A stretch of 47,247 nt of DNA from Caldilineaceae bacterium (GTDB taxonomy: Bacteria > Chloroflexota > Anaerolineae > Caldilineales > Caldilineaceae), in contig JALHQH010000073.1 of NCBI GenBank assembly GCA_022842065.1, positions 1 to 47,247 on the forward strand, read 5' to 3'. Position numbers and translations under genes: made by a program. Under the pieces are notes generated by a model that saw only the letters and a list, made by a program, of their open reading frames with translations, was not told where the DNA came from and did no database searches. Positions 35,168-43,007 of this stretch are shown piece by piece (position 1 is the stretch's first letter; each line of letters opens with the position of its first letter).

Positions 35168-36250
35168 TTAAAGAGCAGCGACGACGGCGGCCCGTGTGCT
35201 CGCCAATAGCTCTTGTACCTTGACCGGCTGCCCGGTGTGGCTGCTTTGGATCGCCGCAAAGATCAGCGCCATCGACTGCAAGTTGTCCTCGATGTTTGTC
35301 TCCATCGGCACCCCGCTGTCGAGCCATTGGACAAATTGCTCGACCAGCCAGGTGTTCATCCACTTGGCTTGTTCTAACGGCGCAATTTCAACGCCTTCGC
35401 CCTCGCGCTTGTAGATGCGCCCGCCTTCATAGGGGTGACGTTCGACGCGACGCCGATCCATGATCAGGGTGGCATTTTCACACTCGGCGCGCACATACTC
35501 TTGCGCCCAGCCGTTGAGGCCAATGGCATTGGTTTTCGCCCCTTCGTAGAAGGCGCGTACCCCATTTTCAAAATGCATGGTCACCAACCCTTGCGAGTCG
35601 CCACCATATTCGCCCCAACTTGGGTTCCAGGTCTGCGCATAGAGGGTGTCACATTTCGCCCCGGCCAGATCAGCCAGGATATCCAGGTGATGGACCGAGC
35701 CTTCGATCATCAACGCATCCTTCATGGTGTGGCGGAAGTGCGCGCCCCAGTCGCCAAAGTTGCGCATGTTGCAGGTAAAGCGGCAGATCAGATAGTCGAG
35801 GCCACCATTGCGGCCGGAACGCAATTCCTGGCGCAGCGTTGTCTTATCCTGGTCAAAACGGTGGCTCATCGTCACCCCCATCTTTTTGCCAGCGCGCTTG
35901 ACCTTCTCGGCGATGCGCACCGCCCCTTCCAGCGTATCGGCAATCGGCTTTTCCGAGAGGATGTGCACATCATGGGCCAGCGCCACATCCACCACCGCCT
36001 CGTGATAGGCCGGCGGGGTGACAATGACACAAAAATCGGCCCCATTTTCAGCAAAGGCGCGGTGCATGTCGGTGTAACATTTTTCAGGCGCGAGGCCCAG
36101 GTGCTCCTGCGCATTTTGCAGAGCAGCCTCATTCACATCAATCGCCGCCACTACCTCGATCAAACCATCAGCAATATTGGGCGGCAAAAAGCGTTGACAC
36201 CACGCCCGCCCTTGTCCGCCCGTCCCGACAAGAATTACTTTATAAGCCAT
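35168..36250 (-). CDS. Gfo/Idh/MocA family NAD(P)-dependent oxidoreductase
   Basis: This 360-aa enzyme has a Rossmann N-terminal domain (YKVILVGTGGQGRAW, dinucleotide-binding) and the family motif LSEKPIAD with catalytic Lys near residue 97. The C-terminal domain has GSVHHLDILADLAG, where His acts in substrate binding. The family oxidises or reduces sugars, inositols and related compounds. It lies between the LacI and DegT genes, each separated by a repeat hairpin. Together with the DegT aminotransferase and the dehydrogenase upstream it suggests conversion of a sugar through a keto intermediate. Confidence 0.9.
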   Translation of the reverse strand: MAYKVILVGTGGQGRAWCQRFLPPNIADGLIEVVAAIDVNEAALQNAQEHLGLAPEKCYTDMHRAFAENGADFCVIVTPPAYHEAVVDVALAHDVHILSEKPIADTLEGAVRIAEKVKRAGKKMGVTMSHRFDQDKTTLRQELRSGRNGGLDYLICRFTCNMRNFGDWGAHFRHTMKDALMIEGSVHHLDILADLAGAKCDTLYAQTWNPSWGEYGGDSQGLVTMHFENGVRAFYEGAKTNAIGLNGWAQEYVRAECENATLIMDRRRVERHPYEGGRIYKREGEGVEIAPLEQAKWMNTWLVEQFVQWLDSGVPMETNIEDNLQSMALIFAAIQSSHTGQPVKVQELLASTRAAVVAAL

Positions 36251-36268
36251 GATGAGTCCTTTTTTAGA

Positions 36269-36360
36269 GTTGCAGGGTTGCAGAGTTGCAGGGTTGCAGG
36301 GTTGTAGGGTTGTAGGGTTACCTTGCTACTTTGCAACCTTGCAACCCTGCACCCTTGCCA
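36269..36360. repeat. Octamer array with inverted half
   Basis: Six octamers of GTTGCAGG type (36269-36316; variants GTTGCAGA and GTTGTAGG) face inverted units (TTGCAACC, CTGCACCC, TTGCCACC) ending at about 36360. It fills the gap between the Gfo/Idh start and the DegT stop. Architecture matches the array at 35102-35162 but the unit is unrelated. Confidence 0.9.
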
Positions 36361-36363
36361 CCT

Positions 36364-37650
36364 TTACGCCAATGCGCTCAATACCTTGTTCAGTCCTTCA
36401 ATCGTCTCTTCCACATCTTCGTTGGTCAGTAATGGGCTGCAATCGAGGTGAACGGCGCGGCCGAGCAGTTCGAGGCTGCGCGGGCACATGTCGTGATCAT
36501 AGGCGATGGGACGTTTGGCCCATTGCCAGGGGTTGCCCCCCGCCGACCAGGGACGCTGTTCCATGATCGGCACCCAGTGGGCGTAAACATGGTAGTCGAT
36601 GCGATCGCGCTGATAGAGGCGACTGGCCCCAATGTTTTCCGCGTGCAAGGCCTGCACGACGCGTTCGGCGACTTCAGGTGATTCCACAAAGAAGATCGAG
36701 CAGATGCCGGCATCGCCCCCATTTGCGCTCTCGTGATTCGCATCATTGGCGTGACGGAAGGTGATCCCCTTGCGCTGGGCAACCTCGGCCATGCCCTGTT
36801 GCAGCATCCGTTGACGCAGGCGCATGTCGGCGAGCAATCCTGGCAGACGATCCAGTTGGACCAGCGAAACCGCGGCCAGCAATTCGGGCATACGGTAGTT
36901 GACGCCGCAGAGCAACTCATCGACCGCAAAACCGCGCTGCAACGCGCCGATCACATCGTGGGACATAACGGCGCGCTTCCAGTACTCCTCGTTGTTGGTT
37001 ACGACCATGCCGCCTTCGCCGGAGGTGATAATTTTGTTGAATTGCAGGCTAAAACAGCCAACATCGCCCCAGGTGCCACAGAGTTGGCCCTGGTAGCTGG
37101 TGCCATTGGCTTGGGCACAATCCTCAATGACAAGCAGATTGTGTTGACGCGCGGCGGCCACAATCTCATCGATCTTGGCCGGTGCGCCGCGCATGTGGAC
37201 CGGCATTACCGCTTTGGTATAGGGCGTAATCTTGGCGACCATGTCTGCCGGATCCATGAGCAGCGATTCGTCAACTTCACAGACAATCGGCACTGCGCCC
37301 ACCGCTAGGACCGCCGCGGCCGAGGCAATCCAGGTATAAGCCGGCACAATTACCTCATCCCCTGGCCCAACGCCGAGGGCTTGCAGCCCAGTGATCAACG
37401 CCGCTGTGCCGGAGGTGACGGCAACGGCATAGCGTACCCCCTTGTTCGCAGCAAAGGCATCTTCCAACGCTTGCACTTTGGAAGTACTTTCACTCGGGCC
37501 ATAGTAGCGGAAAAGGCGCTTACTGCGCAACACTTCGAGCACGGCGGCTTCTTCGGCCTCGCCTACGGACATCCCGCCGGGGAACATCGGGGGATCGGAA
37601 CGCTGTTTGGCGGGCGCACCGCCGTTGATTGCTAACGTTGTATCGGACAT
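36364..37650 (-). CDS. DegT/DnrJ/EryC1/StrS aminotransferase
   Basis: This 428-aa PLP enzyme belongs to the DegT/StrS sugar aminotransferase family. The PLP Lys is in SLQFNKIITSGEGG. LVIEDCAQANGT holds the PLP-pairing Asp, and the N-terminal region has YAVAVTSGTAALITGLQALG. Members transaminate keto sugars or keto-inositols, usually with glutamate or glutamine. AGGAGA precedes the ATG. In this catabolic setting it may work with the adjacent Gfo/Idh enzyme on amino- or keto-sugars. Confidence 0.9.
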   Translation of the reverse strand: MSDTTLAINGGAPAKQRSDPPMFPGGMSVGEAEEAAVLEVLRSKRLFRYYGPSESTSKVQALEDAFAANKGVRYAVAVTSGTAALITGLQALGVGPGDEVIVPAYTWIASAAAVLAVGAVPIVCEVDESLLMDPADMVAKITPYTKAVMPVHMRGAPAKIDEIVAAARQHNLLVIEDCAQANGTSYQGQLCGTWGDVGCFSLQFNKIITSGEGGMVVTNNEEYWKRAVMSHDVIGALQRGFAVDELLCGVNYRMPELLAAVSLVQLDRLPGLLADMRLRQRMLQQGMAEVAQRKGITFRHANDANHESANGGDAGICSIFFVESPEVAERVVQALHAENIGASRLYQRDRIDYHVYAHWVPIMEQRPWSAGGNPWQWAKRPIAYDHDMCPRSLELLGRAVHLDCSPLLTNEDVEETIEGLNKVLSALA

Positions 37651-37764
37651 AATTTCTCCTGTTAGGTTTTGTTTTGTCAGGGCTGCTATGGCTTGTCATA
37701 CGGGCACGATATATCATGTTGTTGACGAATACGCCAAAGAATAAATTCTAGGCTAAAAACGCAA

Positions 37765-37811
37765 GTTGGCTGAAGCCAACTGGGCGATTGGCCAGCCCAC
37801 TGCAGTGGGCT
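37765..37811. repeat. Two adjacent palindromes in the DegT-dehydrogenase gap
   Basis: GTTGGCTGAAGCCAAC (37765-37780) and the perfect 18-bp palindrome AGCCCACTGCAGTGGGCT (37794-37811) lie between the dehydrogenase stop and the DegT start. They could terminate the dehydrogenase transcript. Confidence 0.55.
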
Positions 37812-37928
37812 TTCGCTATCAGCCTGCAATTTATTGCCAGGCGATCGCATTCGCCAACAGCATCATATATCGTGCCTTTACGACAAGTCACCACAGCTCT
37901 GGTTGTTTAATCAAGGTAACGACAATCA

Positions 37929-38981
37929 TCAGGCCGCAGCCCCCACCACGATCTTGATCGCGGTCTCGCCACCCAAACGGTAGGTGCCATTGAGCGCGTC
38001 AAAGCCTTCGCGGACCCGTTCCAGGGGCAGCGTATGGCTAACCATTTCGGCAAAAGGAAATTCATTGCGTTCCAGGATTGGCAGACCGCGCACAAAATGT
38101 TCGGTGCTGCTACCCCAGATCGCTTCCAAGCGCAGGTTACGCCGCATCATCAGTTGGTTGATGTTGAGTTCGACCGAACCCATATCGACAAAATGACCCA
38201 CTTCGACAAAAGTACCGTTGCGTTTTAGATAGCCGAGTCCTTCGGGGGTAGCCGGCAAAAAGCCCGCACATTCAAAGACCACATCCGCCCCGGCGCGGCG
38301 TGCGGTTTGGTCGAGCACCAGTTCGGTGCGTTCGGCGGGGGTGCGCACTTCATCAATGTTGATGGTCACATCCGCGCCCATACGCTTGGCCAGTTCCAGC
38401 CGACGGGCCGGGCCGCCCACCATGATAATCTTGGCCGCGCCACTGATACGGGCACAAACAAGGGTAACCAGACCAATCGCCCCCGCGCCTTGGACCACGA
38501 TGGTGTCACCGATTTGGATGCGGGCGCGCATGGCGGCGTGAACCCCAATCGTAAAGGGCTCGGTCAGGACTGCAACTTCAGGGGGCAAAGCAGTTTTGAG
38601 AAAACAGGTGTTAGGATAATCGAGATAGATATAATCAGCAAAGCCGCCGCGGAAGTGGGGCGCGACATCAGGCTGGTTATAGAAACCATAGGCACCGTGG
38701 GGCGTACCCGGCGCAAAGATCACGCGGTCGCCTTCCTGTACGGGATTCCCCACATAATCCGTGGTCACACCGGCACCCAACCGCTCGATCACCCCGACAT
38801 TTTCATGGCCGAGCACCATTTCGCCGGGAATGCCGTTTTGCCACATGTGCAGATCTGTGCCACAGATGCCCGCCAATTCCTGGCGCAATAGAATTGCCCC
38901 AGGTGTTGGATCGGGTACAGTGTATTCGCGAACCTCAAATGTTTGGCCATGGGCAATGACTGCCCGTCCGGTGCGAGCCAT
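37929..38981 (-). CDS. Medium-chain (zinc-type) alcohol/polyol dehydrogenase
   Basis: This 350-aa MDR-family dehydrogenase has catalytic-zinc residues in GICGTDLHMW and GHENVGVIERLG and a Rossmann domain with VVQGAGAIGLVTLV. The four-Cys structural zinc lobe of classical members is absent: the region FAPGTPHGAYGFYNQ has no cysteines. It resembles L-threonine/sorbitol/idonate dehydrogenase-like enzymes. A strong ribosome-binding site (AGGAGAG) precedes the ATG. It heads the minus-strand series with DegT and Gfo/Idh. Confidence 0.9.
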   Translation of the reverse strand: MARTGRAVIAHGQTFEVREYTVPDPTPGAILLRQELAGICGTDLHMWQNGIPGEMVLGHENVGVIERLGAGVTTDYVGNPVQEGDRVIFAPGTPHGAYGFYNQPDVAPHFRGGFADYIYLDYPNTCFLKTALPPEVAVLTEPFTIGVHAAMRARIQIGDTIVVQGAGAIGLVTLVCARISGAAKIIMVGGPARRLELAKRMGADVTINIDEVRTPAERTELVLDQTARRAGADVVFECAGFLPATPEGLGYLKRNGTFVEVGHFVDMGSVELNINQLMMRRNLRLEAIWGSSTEHFVRGLPILERNEFPFAEMVSHTLPLERVREGFDALNGTYRLGGETAIKIVVGAAA

Positions 38982-39069
38982 GTGATCTCTCCTTTTGTTT
39001 GTGTGGAACTATCTTATCTGAGAGGGCTACCTCATTATATAATAGATTAGTGCGATACATGAATTGTAT

Positions 39070-39098
39070 TTGACATAAACTTCGCAATTTGTTAAGAT
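39070..39098 (+). promoter_or_regulatory. Sigma-70-type promoter of HigBA-AOR unit
   Basis: TTGACA (39070-39075), 17-bp spacer, TAAGAT (39093-39098), about 50 bases before the HigB start. No other good promoter is seen before the oxidoreductase gene. Confidence 0.65.
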
Positions 39099-39151
39099 AT
39101 TGATTGTAGCAACAGAATCATCTAACCAACCCTTCAGTTACGTGGCAATTC

Positions 39152-39451
39152 ATGCATATCATTACACAGAAGACGTTGCGCTTGGCTTGGGAGCAATACC
39201 CGGATGTAGAAAAACCGTTGCGTAAATGGTATACCGAAATGAAGCATTGCCACTTTCAAAATTTTGCGGAACTGCGTCAACATTTCCCCGCAGCTGATCA
39301 AGTTGGCCGATTGACAGTTTTCAATATCAGGGGAAATCATTATCGATTAATTGCTCATGTTGATTATACCTACAGTAAGATATTTCTCCGGCGGTTGATG
39401 ACGCATGCCGATTATGATAAAGAGGAGTGGAAAAATGATCCCTGGTATTGA
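39152..39451 (+). CDS. higB: HigB-family (RelE superfamily) toxin
   Basis: This 99-aa protein matches the HigB mRNA interferase pattern: LRLAWEQYPDVEKPLRKWY, then VFNIRGNHYRLIAHVDY and IFLRRLMTHADYDKEEW, the C-terminal region that carries the RelE-like catalytic residues. It would cut mRNA on the ribosome. It overlaps the antitoxin gene by 17 bases, with the toxin first, as is usual for HigBA. No terminator follows the module before the oxidoreductase. Confidence 0.9.
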   Translation: MHIITQKTLRLAWEQYPDVEKPLRKWYTEMKHCHFQNFAELRQHFPAADQVGRLTVFNIRGNHYRLIAHVDYTYSKIFLRRLMTHADYDKEEWKNDPWY

Positions 39452-39905
39452 ACTGAGCAATCATCATACCTATGCAGAATTACTGGATTATTTTGAACCG
39501 CGCCCGATTACCTGTGACGAAGAATATTGGGCAGCCAATGCGGTCATTGATAAGTTGTTAGCTAAATCCAACTTATCTGAAGATGCCCGCGACTATTTAC
39601 ATTTACTAAGTATGTTAGTGGAAACCTATGATGAAGAGCAAGAAACAGTTCCTGAATTGCGTGGGATAGAATTATTGCGAGCCTTGATTGAAGAATCCGC
39701 GTTAAAGCAGCGTAGTTTATTGCCAATCTTCAAACATGAATCGGTTATCTCCGAAATTTTGGCCGGCCGTCGTCATTTAACCGTGACGCATATTGATCAA
39801 CTTGCTAAATTTTTTGGATTACCTCATCAGCTTTTTTTTGAACAACAGGTTGCTGATCCCGCAGCCCCAAGCCCTAATCTCCAGACACTGCTGGAAAGGA
39901 TATAA
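39435..39905 (+). CDS. higA: HigA-family antitoxin with XRE helix-turn-helix
   Basis: This protein of about 156 aa starts at 39435, where AGAGGAG lies 7 bases upstream inside higB. The C-terminal half has an XRE helix-turn-helix (RSLLPIFKHESVISEILAGR then RHLTVTHIDQLAKFFGLPHQ). The N-terminal half is the acidic neutralising region. It should repress the operon. Its last codons contain the GAAAGGA that may serve as ribosome-binding site for the following gene, only 6 bases away. Confidence 0.9.
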   Translation: MIPGIELSNHHTYAELLDYFEPRPITCDEEYWAANAVIDKLLAKSNLSEDARDYLHLLSMLVETYDEEQETVPELRGIELLRALIEESALKQRSLLPIFKHESVISEILAGRRHLTVTHIDQLAKFFGLPHQLFFEQQVADPAAPSPNLQTLLERI

Positions 39906-39911
39906 AATTTA

Positions 39912-41624
39912 ATGCGCAAGTACTACGATATCAATCTGCAAGACCAGTCCATCACCACCCACGAGTGGGAGGGCGAAGCGCTGATCAAGGCGGGACGTTA
40001 TCTGATCGCCAAGACCTTATTGGAACAAAATGCAGCAACTGTCGATCCGCTCTCGCCGGCCAACCCGCTGATCTTTTCAGCGGGGCCCTTTGCCGGCACC
40101 AGCTTTTCGAATGCCAACCGGACGAGCGTCGGCTGCAAAAGTCCGCTCACCGGCGGGATCAAAGAGGCGAATGGGGGCGGCACCTTTAGTTATGGGTTGG
40201 GCCAACTCTATATCGCCGGTTTTACGCTACACAATGCCGCGGATAACTGGGTGGTGATCCACTTCCACAAAGATGGGACGATTAGCTTTGACGATGCAAC
40301 CCCTTACCTGGGCCGCGGCAATTATGCGGTTGCCGAAGCGTTGCATGCCCACTATGGCAAGAAGGTAACCTTGGCGATCTGCGGACCAGTGGGGGAATAC
40401 CAAGGGCTGCTCGCCGGGATCGCCTTTAGCGATGCCGACAGTCGCCCCTCGCGGCTGGCCGCGCGCGGTGGGGTCGGCGCGGTAATGGGCAGCAAGAAGG
40501 TCAAGGCCATCATCGTTGATCTGGATAAGACGCCTAGTTTCCACGATCCGAAGAAGGTGCGCGAAAGTGTGCGCGACTATGCCAAAATGTTGCTCGCCGA
40601 TTCAGTCGTCACCCAGTTTTACCAGGCAGTCGGCACGATGGGCATGGCGGACTATCAAAATGTGGTCGGTGGCCTGCCGGTGCGCAACTTTAGCTCCGGC
40701 CAATTTGCCAATGTGGGGGCGGGCGAAACCTTTAAGATGGGCGGCGATTACATCGGTGAGTTGAACAAAGCACGCGGCGGCGATCAGACCCACGCCTGTA
40801 TGCCCGGCTGCGTGATCCAATGCAGCAACGTCTATCACGACGCCGATGGCAAAGAAGTGGTCTCGCCGGTCGAGTACGAAACCCTCGGCCTGCTCGGCAC
40901 CAACTGCGGCATTGGCGATCCTGACGATCTGGCGGGGTTGAACCAGATTGCCAACGATCTGGGCGTGGACACGATTGAGGCGGGTGCGATGATCGCCGTG
41001 CTGATGGAAGCCGGGTTGGCCGAGTTTGGCGATGTGGGTTTCATGGTTGACGTGCTCAAAGAGATCCGCCTGGGCACCGAAAAGGGTAAACTCTGGGCGC
41101 AAGGCACCGCACGGGTCGGCGAACATTATGGGGTCGAACGGATCCCCGTGATCAAGAAGCAGGCGATCAGCGCCTATGACCCACGGGTAATCGAAGGCAC
41201 CGGCATCACCATGATGGCGACCGCGCAAGGGGCCGATCACACCGCCGGTAACCTCGCCCGTCTCAAGTCGCGCGACATGAGTTTGGAGCAACTCCTGGAA
41301 GCCAGCCTCAAAGTGCAGGTCCAGTGTGCCACCAGCGATTCGATCGGCCTCTGCATCTTTGGCCGCACCGTGACCGATGCCCAATATCCCTTCCTGGCCG
41401 AAGCGGCTAACGCCGCCTGTGGCACGAGCATTACGCCTGAGTTCTTCCCAGCATTGGGTCGCGAAGTGTTGAAATTGGAAAGTGAATTTAACACGAAGGC
41501 CGGTTTTGGTGCGGCGGATGATGAGTTGCCGACCTTCTTTTATACAGAACCATTGGCCCCGGCTAATCAAGCCGCGCGCTTTCATGGCGATGATGTGCAT
41601 GGGATGTATGCGCAGTTGGCGTAA
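39912..41624 (+). CDS. Aldehyde:ferredoxin oxidoreductase (tungsten enzyme family)
   Basis: This 570-aa enzyme oxidises an aldehyde to a carboxylate with ferredoxin, using a tungsto-bispyranopterin and one 4Fe-4S cluster. N-terminal family features are NPLIFSAGPFAGTSFSNANR and GGTFSYGLGQLYIAGF. Cluster ligands are in HACMPGCVIQCSN (near 295-307) and probably the Cys of DSIGLCIFGR (near 475). The spacing is C-x3-C-x3-C, one residue longer than the C-x2-C-x3-C of the archetypal Pyrococcus AOR. Its start is 6 bases after higA. No tungstate transporter, cofactor gene or ferredoxin is nearby. A sugar-derived aldehyde would suit the adjacent carbohydrate cluster, but this is inference. Confidence 0.9.
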   Translation: MRKYYDINLQDQSITTHEWEGEALIKAGRYLIAKTLLEQNAATVDPLSPANPLIFSAGPFAGTSFSNANRTSVGCKSPLTGGIKEANGGGTFSYGLGQLYIAGFTLHNAADNWVVIHFHKDGTISFDDATPYLGRGNYAVAEALHAHYGKKVTLAICGPVGEYQGLLAGIAFSDADSRPSRLAARGGVGAVMGSKKVKAIIVDLDKTPSFHDPKKVRESVRDYAKMLLADSVVTQFYQAVGTMGMADYQNVVGGLPVRNFSSGQFANVGAGETFKMGGDYIGELNKARGGDQTHACMPGCVIQCSNVYHDADGKEVVSPVEYETLGLLGTNCGIGDPDDLAGLNQIANDLGVDTIEAGAMIAVLMEAGLAEFGDVGFMVDVLKEIRLGTEKGKLWAQGTARVGEHYGVERIPVIKKQAISAYDPRVIEGTGITMMATAQGADHTAGNLARLKSRDMSLEQLLEASLKVQVQCATSDSIGLCIFGRTVTDAQYPFLAEAANAACGTSITPEFFPALGREVLKLESEFNTKAGFGAADDELPTFFYTEPLAPANQAARFHGDDVHGMYAQLA

Positions 41625-41641
41625 ATTGCACAAGTAGGCAA

Positions 41642-41695
41642 GCCAGAAACAGCAGCGCCACTACTCCAACGAGTAGTGGCGCTGCTGTTTCTGGC
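41642..41695. terminator. Perfect 25-bp stem hairpin after AOR gene
   Basis: Arms 41642-41666 and 41671-41695 are perfectly complementary with loop CAAC. It lies 17 bases after the AOR stop and 63 bases before the stop of the convergent RHH gene. It has no T-run. Confidence 0.75.
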
Positions 41696-41758
41696 AATAC
41701 CGACATATTTTGGGCACACCTTGCCCAATCTTGTTGATTTTGGCTAAATCCTCTACAA

Positions 41759-42046
41759 TCAATCAGCGATAGACGCTGCAGATAGATCTATTTTTGTCCC
41801 TGGCGGCAAGCGATCTTCAGCCAATGGTTCCAACGCTGCAGCGGAAACCTTTTCTAAAACTTGGTCAAATTTAGTACGACTGCCCTGTTGGGCCCGTTGT
41901 TCAATGTAATCCAGTGTCATCAACGTCGCCACCTTTTCGGCGACGGCAATGGTGATAAACTGATTGATCGATACTTGATCTTGTTGCGCCAACGTCCGCA
42001 CCTGGTTATGCAGCGATTCTGGTAGGCGTAAATTTAAGGCACTCAT
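41759..42046 (-). CDS. Ribbon-helix-helix antitoxin
   Basis: This 95-aa protein opens with a ribbon-helix-helix DNA-binding motif (ALNLRLPESLHNQVRTLAQQ followed by DQVSINQFITIAVAEKVA), typical of CopG/HicB-type antitoxins. The C-terminal part is disordered and acidic, suited to toxin binding. It overlaps the PIN toxin gene by 4 bases and is the second gene, so toxin precedes antitoxin. Confidence 0.85.
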   Translation of the reverse strand: MSALNLRLPESLHNQVRTLAQQDQVSINQFITIAVAEKVATLMTLDYIEQRAQQGSRTKFDQVLEKVSAAALEPLAEDRLPPGTKIDLSAASIAD

Positions 42047-42480
42047 TGTAACACTCCTAATTGATCCAATAATTCGATTGGGGTAAACAACTGCAAGCCA
42101 AAACGTTCACAACCACGAAAATCGCGCTTATTGAAAGTAACGATTGCATCACAACTGGCCGAAACGGCAAGTTCAAGCAGCATTTCATCCCCAGGATCGG
42201 GTAAAAAAGGACGCCATGAGTAGTAGACTTGATGGGCGATGCCTACTTGACAAAGATAATCAATTACATCGTCAATATCGGTAGCGGTAACAGGTAATTG
42301 GTCCAAATAGCGCTTAGTAACACTTTCGTACTCCAGCACTAACGGCACTGATAGATGAATATCAAAATGGCTGCCACCAATTAAGCCAATGACAATGTTT
42401 GAAGCGCCAGTCGGCGAACGCAGCGCAGCATAGAGAACATTGGTATCAATCACTAGATGAAATTTGCAACGACGAAACAC
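42043..42480 (-). CDS. PIN-domain toxin
   Basis: This 145-aa PIN protein uses a GTG start with AAGGA 6 bases upstream. Active-site acids are in LVIDTNVLYAAL, VLEYESV, PDPGDEMLLELA and FNKRDFRG. It would be an RNase of the PIN_3-type TA toxins. A perfect consensus promoter reads into it. Confidence 0.85.
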   Translation of the reverse strand: MFRRCKFHLVIDTNVLYAALRSPTGASNIVIGLIGGSHFDIHLSVPLVLEYESVTKRYLDQLPVTATDIDDVIDYLCQVGIAHQVYYSWRPFLPDPGDEMLLELAVSASCDAIVTFNKRDFRGCERFGLQLFTPIELLDQLGVLQ

Positions 42481-42500
42481 AGTTATTCCTTTTGTATAGC

Positions 42501-42529
42501 ATTATATGCGGTACCATGATTGATGTCAA
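42501..42529 (-). promoter_or_regulatory. Perfect sigma-70 consensus promoter of PIN/RHH module
   Basis: On the minus strand TTGACA (42529-42524), exactly 17 bases, TATAAT (42506-42501). The start codon of the toxin is about 20 bases from the -10 box, giving a very short leader. Confidence 0.85.
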
Positions 42530-42557
42530 TCGCAGAAACAAGTCAAAGAGGATCCCC

Positions 42558-42962
42558 ATGCAAGCCCTTGTCCTAAAGTGAAATCAGCTAGAAACCAGTA
42601 TATTGCGGTCCAGGTGACTGTCCCAGGTGACTGTCACTGTCTGGCCGATACTACGGTCTGGCCAATTTCGGGTAGACAGTGTCAGTCACCTTCGGCAAAA
42701 CTATCGTTCTCAAAGTGATTTCACTTTAGAACGCAAAAACGAACTCGCCCTGCGCGACATCGAACTTGACGAACTGCTTGGCCCGCATGCTGTCTGCATT
42801 GCGATTCGCACGGTTGGCATTTGTGGCAGCGATGTTCAGCGGCAAGATCAATGTCAAACCGCTGATTACCGATACCTTCGCTTTTGGGAAAGTGTCAAAG
42901 CCTTTGACTTTGCCGTTGCGATGCCGCCGACATCGGTAAAAGCGCAGATTGAGTTGGGTTAA
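42558..42962 (+). pseudogene. Sorbitol/xylitol-type dehydrogenase remnant, disrupted by MITE
   Basis: Removing the 42576-42726 insert and one TA restores MQALVLERKNEL, followed by [20 protein letters not shown] and [10 protein letters not shown], the N-terminus of a zinc-type polyol dehydrogenase. The sequence then jumps to the family's C-terminus ([17 protein letters not shown] in one frame, [20 protein letters not shown] then IELG and stop in another). So the gene has an insertion, an internal deletion of most of the enzyme and a single-base frameshift near 42886-42890. It cannot be functional. It shares fold, not close sequence, with the intact dehydrogenase at 37929-38981. Confidence 0.85.
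42576..42726. mobile_element. MITE, family B, 151 bp, TA target duplication
   Basis: Perfect 11-bp terminal inverted repeats AAGTGAAATCA (42576-42586) and TGATTTCACTT (42716-42726) are flanked by TA on each side (42574-42575, 42727-42728). Inside is a long imperfect inverted repeat (AGGTGACTGTCACTGTCT against AGACAGTGTCAGTCACCT, 17 of 18 bases). There is no coding capacity. TA duplication is characteristic of IS630/Tc1-mariner elements. Confidence 0.85.
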
Positions 42963-43007
42963 CCGCTTAGGTACAGGTAGACAAAGATGCGCCCTCAAGG
43001 TAGAGCC

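Noticed and set aside
42627..42962. Intact 111-aa gene starting inside the MITE
   Set aside because: The first codons belong to the MITE and the rest is a frameshifted, deleted dehydrogenase.
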